This document shows, piece after piece, positions 30,611 to 38,698 of a DNA stretch of 64,000 bases (position 1 is its first letter; each line of letters starts with the position of its first letter). Where the stretch lies: positions 868,001-932,000 of the forward strand of contig JADKAF010000001.1 of assembly GCA_016719295.1 (NCBI GenBank), written 5' to 3'. The notes under the pieces were generated by a model that was not told the DNA's origin, made no database searches, and worked only from the letters and a program-made list of their open reading frames with translations. The DNA is from Planctomycetota bacterium (lineage in GTDB: Bacteria; Planctomycetota; UBA1135; JADKAF01). Made by a program: the position numbers and the translations under genes.

Positions 30611-31743
30611 GCTCGGAGCGCGCAACCATCTTCTTCGTGAGCGGCGATCGCGCGCTCGTGCCGCATCGCGCGGGTGCGTTCGCCGAGACGCTGCGCGGTC
30701 TGCGCGAGCTCGGCGGAGACTCGTTCTCGTTGCGCGCGGTGGCGCCCGGCGAAGGTACCTGCTTCGAACTCGAGCCCGACGTGCAGGTCTTCCCGCTCGG
30801 CCGTCGGCGCTGGCAGCGCGGTGCTCGTGCGCGTCAGGCGCTCGAGGCGTTGCTCCGCCGCGGCGAGCGCCCGCTCGTCGTGCAGCACGTCCATGGCCTC
30901 GATCTCGCGGCGCGCGCGATCTGGCGCGCGCGCCGTAACTTGCGCGGTTGGCTCGCCGAGGTGCATCACTTGGCCGGCGTGCCGCGGAGCTTCGGTTGGC
31001 GCGGCCGCGTGGAGGCGCAGCTCGTCGCCGCGCGCTTGCGCTTCCTCGCGCGGCGCGCCACTGCGTTCCGCGTGGTCGAGCTGCGCTACGCCGCGCGGAG
31101 GCTCCAGGAACTCGGCGTGCCGCCGGAGCGCATCCGCTGCGTGCCCTCGGTGTACTTGGACCGCGAGTACTTCACCCCCGACGATGCGGTGCCGCGCGAC
31201 ATCGATCTGCTGTGGGTCGCGCCGTGGACCATCGAGAAGGGGCGCGCTCTCTTGCTGCGCGTCGCGCGCGCGCTCGGCGCCGAGCGCCGCGGCGGAGCGC
31301 CGCTCGTGCTCCACGCGATCGGCAAGGGCTGCCCGCGCGCGTTGAGCCGCGCGGCGATCCCCGGCTTCGCACTCGAGGCGCGTGAGAACGTCTCGCGGGA
31401 GGAGCTGCGCGCCGCCTATCGCCGCGCGCGCGCGTTCCTCGTGACCTCGAGCGCCGAAGGCGGACCGCGCGTCGCGGCCGAAGCGCTCGCCTGTGGTGCT
31501 CCGCTCGTCGCGACGGATGTCGGCCGCTGCCGCGAGTGGATCGCGAGCGAACGCGTGGGTTCTCTCGCCTCGCCCGAGCCCGTCGACTTCGCGCGCGCGG
31601 TGCGGGCGACGTGGCAGCGCGCCGCCTCGGGCACGGCGCTGCATTCCCTCGTCGCTCCGGCGCTGGCCTCGCTCGAGCGTCGACACTCGCTCGCCGCGTA
31701 TCGCGATCTCCTGCTCGAGCTCTGGCGCGGAGGCGAGGCGTGA
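30607..31743 (+). CDS. Glycosyltransferase, GT4-like
   Basis: The protein has 378 residues from GTG 30607, which overlaps the previous stop by 4 nt. The N-terminal domain is divergent (FFVSGDRALVPHRAG). The C-terminal domain keeps LLWVAPWTIEKGRALLL (domain start) and TSSAEGGPRVAAEALACGAP, with an EX7E-like pair. Its stop overlaps the next gene's GTG. Cytoplasmic, donor unknown. Confidence 0.82.
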   Translation: MSSERATIFFVSGDRALVPHRAGAFAETLRGLRELGGDSFSLRAVAPGEGTCFELEPDVQVFPLGRRRWQRGARARQALEALLRRGERPLVVQHVHGLDLAARAIWRARRNLRGWLAEVHHLAGVPRSFGWRGRVEAQLVAARLRFLARRATAFRVVELRYAARRLQELGVPPERIRCVPSVYLDREYFTPDDAVPRDIDLLWVAPWTIEKGRALLLRVARALGAERRGGAPLVLHAIGKGCPRALSRAAIPGFALEARENVSREELRAAYRRARAFLVTSSAEGGPRVAAEALACGAPLVATDVGRCREWIASERVGSLASPEPVDFARAVRATWQRAASGTALHSLVAPALASLERRHSLAAYRDLLLELWRGGEA

Positions 31744-32804
31744 AGCTCGCGTTCGTCACCGCCTCGGTCGATCCCGCGCACCCGACGCTCGCGTTCACGC
31801 GCTCGTGGGTCCGCGCCCTCCAGCGCGAGGTCCCGAGCTTGCGCGTGATCTCGCGCGAAGGCACACCGTTCGAAGGCGAGCCCGCGCTCGATCTGCGCGT
31901 GGCGTTCCCCGGTGGACATCGGAGCGAGCAGACCTCCTTGCTGCGCCGCGCGCAGTGGGCGCTCTTCCTGCGGCGCGAGCTCCGCGGCTGCGACGCCGTG
32001 CTCGCGCACATGGTGCCGCGCGACGCGCTGTGGGCGCGGCGCTGCCTCGGCGCCTCCGCGCGCATCGGCCTCTGGTATGCGCACGGCAGCGTGGGCAAGG
32101 GCTTGGGGAAGGCGCTGCGCGCGTGCGATCGCGTGTTCACACCGAGCGAGCGTGCGTTCCCCATGCTCGCGACGAACCTGTGTGCCTTCGGCCACGGCAT
32201 CGACCTGCAGGCCTTCGCCTCACGACCTGCCGCCATCGCCGCCGACGATGCGCCGATTCTCTTCGCCGCGCGGCTCAGCGCGACGAAGGAGCCCGAGCTC
32301 GCGCTCGCCGGCTACCGAATCTGGCGCGAGCGCACACGTCTTGCGCCACGACGGTTGCACTTCGTCGGCGCGCCGCTGACGAAGGACGATCGCGCGCTCG
32401 CGGCGAAGCTGGAAGCCGCGATCGGTGGCGATGCGCTCGTCCGCGCGCCGCGCGCGGCGACGTGGGCGGAGATGCCGACGCTCTACGGCAACGCCGCTCT
32501 GCTGCTCGCACCTTCGCGCACCGGCAGCCTCGACAAGAACGTGCTCGAGGCCCATGCCTGCGGCGTTCCGGCGATCGTGCTCGCGGAGAGCGGGGCGGCC
32601 GAGCACGTGGCTCACGTCGACCCCGAGGGGATCTCTGCGCACGCGACGCCCGAGGAGCTCGCGACCGCGATCGAGCGCTTGCTCGCGCTGCCGCCGGAGG
32701 AAGCCGCGCGGCGCGCCGCGCGGCGCCGCGCGCTGGTCGCCGCGGAGCACGATCTCGTTGCGCTGGCGCGCCGCATCACGGGAGAGCTCGCGCATGGTGC
32801 CTGA
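31740..32804 (+). CDS. Glycosyltransferase, GT4-like, with altered EX7E motif
   Basis: The protein has 354 residues from GTG 31740, overlapping the previous gene by 4 nt. It starts VKLAFVTASVDPAHPTLAF, and the C-terminal GT-B domain has LFAARLSATKEPELAL. The donor site reads APSRTGSLDKNVLEAHACG; the first Glu of EX7E is replaced by Ser while the second remains. This variation occurs in some active GT4 enzymes, so I do not call it dead. It overlaps the next gene by 11 nt. Confidence 0.8.
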   Translation: MKLAFVTASVDPAHPTLAFTRSWVRALQREVPSLRVISREGTPFEGEPALDLRVAFPGGHRSEQTSLLRRAQWALFLRRELRGCDAVLAHMVPRDALWARRCLGASARIGLWYAHGSVGKGLGKALRACDRVFTPSERAFPMLATNLCAFGHGIDLQAFASRPAAIAADDAPILFAARLSATKEPELALAGYRIWRERTRLAPRRLHFVGAPLTKDDRALAAKLEAAIGGDALVRAPRAATWAEMPTLYGNAALLLAPSRTGSLDKNVLEAHACGVPAIVLAESGAAEHVAHVDPEGISAHATPEELATAIERLLALPPEEAARRAARRRALVAAEHDLVALARRITGELAHGA

Positions 32805-34575
32805 GTCGGCGGTCGCCTCCGCGCGCGATAGCCACTCCTTCGCGCAGCGGACGATCGAGCGCGCGATCCGTGTGCTCTTGCAGACCCGCACGCGTGCGGG
32901 TCATCTTCGGTGTCCCGTGCATCGCACCGAGCATCTCGGGAAGAGCGCTTATCTCCTGCGCAGCGCTGCGGCTCTCGCGCCGGAGGAAGAGCGGGAGCTC
33001 GCGCTGCGGCTCGCGCGCTCTCTGCGCCCGCATCCCGAGCAGCCCGAGGTCTTCGTCTTCGGTCCTGGCGCTAGCAAGTCGCGAAACCTCGCGAATCACG
33101 CCATCGACTCCGCTTCGATCGCGGCAGCCCTCGCCGCCCATCTCGCGCGCGGAAACGACGATTCCGAAGTGCGCTCGGCGCTGCAGCGCTGCGCGCGAAG
33201 CTATCTGGTACCTCTCGCCGCGACGAAGCGCATCCCTGCGCAGCGCGCGTGGGCGCTCTGGGGGCTCGCCGAAGCGGCGGCCGTGCTGCGCGAGGAACCG
33301 CTCCGCGACGCGGCGCTGCGCGGACTGGAAGCGGTGCTGCGCGCGGTGCGCTCCGATGGCGGGATCTTCTACGACGAGAGCGATCAGCCGCGTGGCACCG
33401 GCTCGGCCTCGGCGTTCTATCACTCGCGCGTCGTCGGTTTCGCGTGGCTCGCCGTGCGCGCGCTCGGCGACGAGGAGCTGCTGCCGCGCGCGACGCTGCT
33501 CGCCGCGGCGCGCTGGCTCGGCATGCTGCTCTTCGCGGATGGCGCGAAGGCCGCGCGCCCGGAGGCGAAGCCCTGGTACTTCCCGGGTGCGCTGGAGGAC
33601 GTCTCGGCGCCGTTCGATCTCCTGCTGCTCGTGCCGGCGGCACTGCGCGGCGGCGATCCCGAGCTGGCGCGGCTCGCGCGCGCGCGCCTCGCGCGTCACG
33701 CGTTGTCCTTCGAGGCGAGCGGCGCGGTGCACGCGGGCCACGAGCGCGGCGAGGCGTTCCAGTGCGCGAGCTTCTTCGCCGCGCATGCGCTGCTGCTCGC
33801 GGAGTTCGACGAGCCGACGTGGCGCGCGCTCGATGCGCTCGCGGAGCAGCGAATGCCAGCGCCGGTTCCGGCGAGCGAAGGCGCCTGGGAACTTCGAGGT
33901 GCGTGCGATCGGGACGCTGCCGCGAAGCTCGCGCGCTGGCGCTCGCCTGAGCTCGACGCTCTCTTCGTGCTCGAGCGGGGGAGTGCGGGTTCGCTGCACG
34001 GCGCGGAGGCCGGCGGTGTTCTCGTCGCATTCGGTCGTGCAGGTGCGCCGACGCGGATGGTGCAATACACGCGCGAGAACCCACCGGGCTTCCGTTGGCG
34101 CGGCACGCGTAAGGCGCGCGTGGATCTCTCCGAGCTGCGCTTCGCGCTGCATCTCCTCCGTATGCCGTCCGGAACGCGAGGCGTACGCGGCGGCGTGCTC
34201 GCGCGTTGGGTGCGCTTCCGGAGCTACCTCCGCAGCGTGCGTCTGTGTCGCGCCGGCTGGATCCATGCGAGCGACGCAGTGCTCAGCGCGGCTTCGGCGA
34301 GCGGTCGGCGCCTCGAGCTGCGCTGGCGCGCGGTGGATGCGCACGGCGCGGAGATCGCGGGCCTCGAGCTCCGGCGCACGATCGTCGCGACGAAGCTCGG
34401 AATCGTCTGCCGCGAGACGCTGACGCTGGAGAGCGGCGTCGCGCTGCGGGAGCTCTCGTTCGCGCTGCCGCACGGCGCCGACCGGCGCTGCGGCACCTTG
34501 CGCGCGTCCTCGATCAGCGGACCTCGGCGTTCGAGCGTGCGTTATCGACTCGTGGCGTATCCGCGGGACGCGTGA
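32794..34575 (+). CDS. Predicted alpha/alpha-toroid glycan-active protein (heparinase-like fold)
   Basis: The protein has 593 residues from ATG 32794. Residues about 30-370 are helical with repeated short hairpins (for example LWGLAEAAAVLREEPLRDAALRG), as in alpha/alpha-toroid hydrolases and lyases. SDGGIFYDESDQPRGTGSASAFYHSR is the best conserved-looking block (cited from about residue 188). The last 180 residues are beta-rich (RRLELRWRAVDAHGAE), as in the C-terminal sandwich of heparinase II/III or similar lyases. I see no signal peptide. It is coupled to the upstream glycosyltransferase by an 11-nt overlap, so it may modify the same glycan. The fold assignment is by eye. Confidence 0.6.
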   Translation: MVPESAVASARDSHSFAQRTIERAIRVLLQTRTRAGHLRCPVHRTEHLGKSAYLLRSAAALAPEEERELALRLARSLRPHPEQPEVFVFGPGASKSRNLANHAIDSASIAAALAAHLARGNDDSEVRSALQRCARSYLVPLAATKRIPAQRAWALWGLAEAAAVLREEPLRDAALRGLEAVLRAVRSDGGIFYDESDQPRGTGSASAFYHSRVVGFAWLAVRALGDEELLPRATLLAAARWLGMLLFADGAKAARPEAKPWYFPGALEDVSAPFDLLLLVPAALRGGDPELARLARARLARHALSFEASGAVHAGHERGEAFQCASFFAAHALLLAEFDEPTWRALDALAEQRMPAPVPASEGAWELRGACDRDAAAKLARWRSPELDALFVLERGSAGSLHGAEAGGVLVAFGRAGAPTRMVQYTRENPPGFRWRGTRKARVDLSELRFALHLLRMPSGTRGVRGGVLARWVRFRSYLRSVRLCRAGWIHASDAVLSAASASGRRLELRWRAVDAHGAEIAGLELRRTIVATKLGIVCRETLTLESGVALRELSFALPHGADRRCGTLRASSISGPRRSSVRYRLVAYPRDA

Positions 34576-35602
34576 CTTCGACGAAGCGCTCGCTTTCGCG
34601 GCGGTAGAGCCCACCCGAGGTTCCGAGCCAGAAGTTCCCGTCGCGCGTTTGCATCAGGCTCTGCACGTGGCGGTTCTGGAGGCCGTCGTCGGCGCCGTAG
34701 CGGCGCAGCCCTTCGCCCGTGAGGCGATGCAGGGCGTCGCCGGCGGAGCCGAGCCAGATCACGCCGTCGCGATCTTCGAAGAGCGTCCACGCGATGGTCG
34801 ACCACGAGTCGAACTCAGGCAGCGTCGTGAAGCGCTCGCCATCGAAGCGCGCGACGCCTCCGGAGCGTCCTCCGACCCAGAGTCGCCCATCGCGCGCGAC
34901 GAGCAAGCACGAGACGGTGTCGGCCGGGAGCCCATCGGCCACGGTGTAGAGCCGAGAGCTCCGGCCGTCCGTGCGCACGAGACCGCCGCCGTCCGTTCCG
35001 ACCCAGAGGTTCCGGTCGTGATCCTCGGCGAGCGCCCACACTTGCCGGCGATCGAAGATCGGCTCCGTTTCTCGTGCCAGCTCGGGGAGCACCACCGACC
35101 GGAAGCGCTCGCCGTCGAAGCGCCACAGCCCTCGAAGTCCGCCGACCCACAGTCCGCCATCTCGCGCGGGAGCGAGGCTCCAGAAGTCGTTGCTCGGCGC
35201 GTCGAGCGCCGTCGTGTAGAGGCTCCAACGCTGGCCGTCGAAGCCCGCGAGCCCGGCGCTGGTCGCGAGCCAGAGCTTCCCTTCGCGATCCTCGGTGATG
35301 CCGCGCACCGAGGCACCCTCGATGCCGGCTTCGGCGCCGACGCGATGGAAACGCTGCCCATCGAAGCGCCAGACGCCCTCGCCGTTCGTCCCGAACCAGA
35401 GCACCCCGTTCCGGTCCTCGAACATGCGCCGGATGTACTGGCTCACGGAGACGCGGCCGGGCCCAGGAGGGCAGCGCAGCGCGGGCGAAGCCGAGGGCGG
35501 AACCTCGCGCGGAGCTCGGCTCGTCTCGCAGGCGACGAGGACGAAGAAGGCGCCGAGCGCGGCGGCGCGGACGATGCAGGGCCAAGCGATCGGCGTGCTC
35601 AT
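34514..35602 (-). CDS. Seven-bladed two-component-regulator-type propeller lipoprotein
   Basis: The protein has 362 residues. The minus-strand ATG at 35602 gives MSTPIAWPC and a lipobox LVAC with Cys25; an upstream start would precede the signal peptide by 36 residues. Seven Reg_prop repeats fill the rest, each like DRNGVLWFGTNGEGVWRFDG. This propeller is usually the sensor domain of hybrid two-component proteins. Here no membrane helix or kinase follows, so it is a stand-alone lipid-anchored propeller. Its 3' end overlaps the convergent toroid gene by 62 nt. Confidence 0.88.
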   Translation of the reverse strand: MSTPIAWPCIVRAAALGAFFVLVACETSRAPREVPPSASPALRCPPGPGRVSVSQYIRRMFEDRNGVLWFGTNGEGVWRFDGQRFHRVGAEAGIEGASVRGITEDREGKLWLATSAGLAGFDGQRWSLYTTALDAPSNDFWSLAPARDGGLWVGGLRGLWRFDGERFRSVVLPELARETEPIFDRRQVWALAEDHDRNLWVGTDGGGLVRTDGRSSRLYTVADGLPADTVSCLLVARDGRLWVGGRSGGVARFDGERFTTLPEFDSWSTIAWTLFEDRDGVIWLGSAGDALHRLTGEGLRRYGADDGLQNRHVQSLMQTRDGNFWLGTSGGLYRRESERFVEVTRPADTPRVDNARSNAEVR

Positions 35603-35609
35603 GGGGCGG

Positions 35610-35615
35610 ACGCTA
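35610..35615 (-). promoter_or_regulatory. -10 box of a probable leaderless promoter (minus strand)
   Basis: On the minus strand TAGCGT lies 7 nt before the propeller lipoprotein ATG, the same geometry as at 11284 and 35696. It faces away from the methyltransferase promoter in the 106-nt divergent spacer. Confidence 0.45.
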
Positions 35616-35695
35616 GCCGCTTCCCGTAGGCCGCGGGCAAACGCGATGCAAAACTCTCCTCGCGGCTCGCGGCGCCGCTCCCGCACCGCGTTCGC

Positions 35696-35701
35696 TACAC
35701 T
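35696..35701 (+). promoter_or_regulatory. -10 box of a probable leaderless promoter
   Basis: TACACT lies exactly 7 nt before the methyltransferase ATG at 35709. No Shine-Dalgarno is present. Confidence 0.5.
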
Positions 35702-35708
35702 CTGCGCC

Positions 35709-36560
35709 ATGACCGAGCCGAGCTCCCTCCGCGACGTGCGCCGCTTCTGGACGCGGCACCCGCACGTCTATCGCCGCGGGCTCGAGAGCCCCGACGAGGC
35801 GAGCTTCTCGACCATCGATCGCAAGGTCTTCGAGCACCACGCGCCGTGGGCGCACGAGACGCTGCCGCTGCTCTCGAAGCTCGTGCCGTATGCGGAGCTG
35901 CGCGGGCGGCGCGTGCTCGACCTCGGCTGCGGCACCGGCTGGGCCAGCGAGGCACTCGCGCGCGCCGGCGTCTCCACCTGCGCTCTCGATCTTTCGAGCG
36001 CTCACGCGCGCTGGACGCGAGAACGTCTCTCGCTGCGCCGGCTGGAAGCTCTCGTCGTCGAAGGCGATGGCGGCTCGCTCCCGTTCGCGAGCGGGAGCTT
36101 CGACTACGTGCTCGCGTGGGGCGTGCTCATGCACGCGCCCGATCCCGCGGCGCTGGCCGCCGAGCTCGTACGCGTGCTCGTACCGGGCGGTCGCTTCGGC
36201 GTGATGCTCTATCACGCGGGCTCCTTGCACTGGCGCTGGACGATCCACGCGCTGCACGGTTGGATCGGTCTCGAGCGCCTGCGTGCAACGGCCGACGAAG
36301 TGGCACGACGCCATACGAACAACCCCGAGCTCGGCGGCTCACCCGTGGCGCGGGCCTACACGCGCGCTGAGGCGCGCGCTCTCTTCGAACGCGCGGGAGC
36401 GAGCGAGGTCGAGGTCGCGGTCCACGATCTGCCGCGCGCGATGGGCTACTTCCCCTCGAGGCGCCTGCCGCTGCTGACACTCCTACCGCATGCGCTGAAG
36501 CAACGGCTCGCGCGGCGCTTCGGCTTCCATCTCTGGGTCTCCGGGCGGAGGAAGGCGTGA
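35709..36560 (+). CDS. Class I SAM-dependent methyltransferase
   Basis: The protein has 283 residues. Motif I is RVLDLGCGTGWASEALA; LPFASGSFDYVLAWGVLMHA is the usual motif II/III stretch of Methyltransf_11 enzymes. The N-terminus (FWTRHPHVYRRGLES) is shared by some polysaccharide-cluster methyltransferases. It overlaps the next gene by 4 nt (GTGA). A sugar or lipid-linked acceptor is likely from context; the target is not shown by the sequence. Confidence 0.88.
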   Translation: MTEPSSLRDVRRFWTRHPHVYRRGLESPDEASFSTIDRKVFEHHAPWAHETLPLLSKLVPYAELRGRRVLDLGCGTGWASEALARAGVSTCALDLSSAHARWTRERLSLRRLEALVVEGDGGSLPFASGSFDYVLAWGVLMHAPDPAALAAELVRVLVPGGRFGVMLYHAGSLHWRWTIHALHGWIGLERLRATADEVARRHTNNPELGGSPVARAYTRAEARALFERAGASEVEVAVHDLPRAMGYFPSRRLPLLTLLPHALKQRLARRFGFHLWVSGRRKA

Positions 36561-38518
36561 GTCACGCGACCCTGGAGCGCACTCGCGGCGACGCCTGGTC
36601 GCGCGCGGCGGCTTCGCCGGCGGCGGCGTTGCTCGCGCTCGGCTTCCTCGTCGGCTCGCTGGAGCTCCTGCTGCATGCCACCTGGCATCCGGGGCGTTCA
36701 CCGCTCGGCTTGGAGGCGCGCGGATGGCTGCGCGCGAGCGCGCTCGCGCTTTTGCTGTATGCGCTGATCGGCGCGGCCTGTGGCCTCGTGTACACCGCGT
36801 GTTGCGGCGGCTTCCTCGCGCGCCGCGGCGCGCGAGCCGACAACGATGCGCGGCGCGGTGCAGGCTTCCTGTTCGCGTGGATCGCCCTCGCGCTCGAGCT
36901 CGTCTGGTGGTCGCGCTTCGCGCGGCTCTCGGGCGAGTCGTTCTTCACCGCGGGGCGCTTGCTCGAAGCCGCGTTGCTCGTGTTGCTCGCGCTCCCGCTC
37001 GCGGTTCTCGCGGCGAGCGCCGTGGCGCGGCTCGGCGCGCGTCTCGCCGGACTCTGCGCGGGGTTGCTCGTGGGCTTGTTGCTGCTCAGCGCGATCCTGC
37101 CGCCGCGCGAGGTCGTGCGCTCCGCGGTGCAGGACAGTTCTCGTGGAACCTCTGCCGCGCGCCCTTCGGTCCTGCTGATCGTCGTCGACGCCCTGCGCGC
37201 CGATCGGGCGAGTTCCCCCGCGCTCATGCCGCGGCTCCATTCCCTCGCCGAACGCGGTACGCGCTTCTCGCGCGCTTACACCGCCGCGCCGAGCACCTGG
37301 CCCGCGCTCGCCTCGCTCTTCACCGGGAAGCTGCCTTCCGAGCACGGCCTCCTGCGCATGAGCCCGGACGAGCGCCTGCGCGGCATCGACGGCACCTTGG
37401 CCGAAGCGCTGCGCTCTCGCGGGCATCGCACCGCGGCCCTCGTCTCGGGCTCGCTCGCGAACGGCAGCGGGCTCCTCCGCGGCTTCGACGAGCTCTTCGA
37501 GCTCTCGACCGGCCGCGCGCGCTTCGCCCTCGACGATCCCTGGTCGGTGCTGCGCGCCGAGCTGGCGCCGCTCCGCGCGTGGGAGAAGCTCGCGAGCAAG
37601 CGCGACGAGGAGCGCGTCGCGAGCGAGGCCGCTCACTTCCTCGGCGAGGTGGGGGAGCAGCCCTTCTTCCTCTACGTGCACCTCTACGCGACGCATGTGC
37701 CTTACGAACCGCCGCGGCACTACCGCGAGCGCGTGGGACATCGCGGGGAGCGCACTCGCTTCACCGCCGACGAGGCGCGCGCGATCGAGCGCGGCGAGCT
37801 GCGCCCGAGCGCCGAGGAGTGGCAGGAGATCCGCTCGCTCTACGATGCGTGCGCGGCGTGGAGCGACGATCAGCTCGGCCGCATCCTGGACGCGCTCGCA
37901 GCGACGCCGCAGGGCGAGCGCACGCTGGTCGTGGTGACGGCGGATCACGGCGAGGAGCTCGGCGAGCACGCGATCGACGGCCTCCCCTGCGTCGAGCACG
38001 ACTGGATGTGGAACTCGAGCCTCGCGGTGCCGCTCGTGATCGCGGGCCCCGGCGTGCCGGAACGCGCGACACTCGACGCCGTGCGCTCGCACGTCGATCT
38101 GCAGGAGACGCTGGTGCGCTTGGTCGAGGGCCGAGAACCAACGGTGCGCGATCTGCTGCGCGCGGCGGACGATCGCGATCACGCGATCAGCGAGAACTCG
38201 TTCTATCGCGTCGCGCAGGAGCGGCGCTGGAAGCTCTTGCGCGAGCGGAGCGGGGAACGGCGCGAGCGCGTGATCGAAGTCGCCCTCGATCCCGCGGAAG
38301 CAGCGGCGTTCGATCCGGCGCTGCGCGCCGGAGATGCCGAGCTTCGCGCGGCCGTCGAGCGCTTGCGCGCGCGGCTCGAGGCGCTGCCTGCGGATGGATC
38401 GAGCGCATCGCAGGGCGAGAACGCGATCGTCGATCCCGCGGTCGAGCAGGCGTTGCGTGCGGCGGGCTATCTCGGGGGGACGCGGCCGCGTTCGATGTTC
38501 TCCGGCGCGGTGCGCTGA
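36557..38518 (+). CDS. Membrane-anchored sulfatase/phosphotransferase-fold enzyme with Thr in place of the sulfatase Cys/Ser
   Basis: The protein has 653 residues from GTG 36557. Five hydrophobic segments lie between about residues 15 and 185. The alkaline-phosphatase-superfamily catalytic domain follows: SVLLIVVDALRAD (metal ligand), APSTWPALASLFTG and VVVTADHGEELGEH (metal ligands). True sulfatases have C/S-x-P-x-R at the nucleophile, here Thr247 in STWPALAS. A Thr nucleophile is typical of LtaS/EptA-type phosphotransferases, so I expect phosphotransfer or phosphatase activity on a surface glycan or lipid rather than sulfate removal. The C-terminal 50 residues recur in a fragment at 41435. 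Confidence 0.87.
   Translation: MSHATLERTRGDAWSRAAASPAAALLALGFLVGSLELLLHATWHPGRSPLGLEARGWLRASALALLLYALIGAACGLVYTACCGGFLARRGARADNDARRGAGFLFAWIALALELVWWSRFARLSGESFFTAGRLLEAALLVLLALPLAVLAASAVARLGARLAGLCAGLLVGLLLLSAILPPREVVRSAVQDSSRGTSAARPSVLLIVVDALRADRASSPALMPRLHSLAERGTRFSRAYTAAPSTWPALASLFTGKLPSEHGLLRMSPDERLRGIDGTLAEALRSRGHRTAALVSGSLANGSGLLRGFDELFELSTGRARFALDDPWSVLRAELAPLRAWEKLASKRDEERVASEAAHFLGEVGEQPFFLYVHLYATHVPYEPPRHYRERVGHRGERTRFTADEARAIERGELRPSAEEWQEIRSLYDACAAWSDDQLGRILDALAATPQGERTLVVVTADHGEELGEHAIDGLPCVEHDWMWNSSLAVPLVIAGPGVPERATLDAVRSHVDLQETLVRLVEGREPTVRDLLRAADDRDHAISENSFYRVAQERRWKLLRERSGERRERVIEVALDPAEAAAFDPALRAGDAELRAAVERLRARLEALPADGSSASQGENAIVDPAVEQALRAAGYLGGTRPRSMFSGAVR
38432..38518 (+). 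repeat. Direct repeat copy 1: 3' end of the sulfatase-like gene
   Basis: This coding 3' end (protein VDPAVEQALRAAGYLGG, ending SMFSGAVR) is nearly identical at the DNA level to 41492-41581, with only a few substitutions over about 75 nt before the ends diverge. Between the two copies lies the entire FG-GAP gene 38699-41413. Confidence 0.9.
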
Positions 38519-38698
38519 ACAGGCACCCCGAGGTGCGCGGGTCGATCGGACGCGTGGCGTGAACAAGGCGGCCCGGGCTCGGGATTCCCTCGGCGAAGAG
38601 GTTGCCGCCCCGGGTTCGCGGTGCTAGCACATCAAGGGGTTCTGGCCTCCTCCTGGAATGAGCAGGTCGGGCTCTCCCGCGATGGAAGGATTACTGCC

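Noticed and set aside
38519..38698. Search for an attachment site or terminal inverted repeats of a mobile element around the FG-GAP gene
   Set aside because: Only the sulfatase-tail direct repeat is present; no transposase, integrase or terminal inverted repeats are seen.
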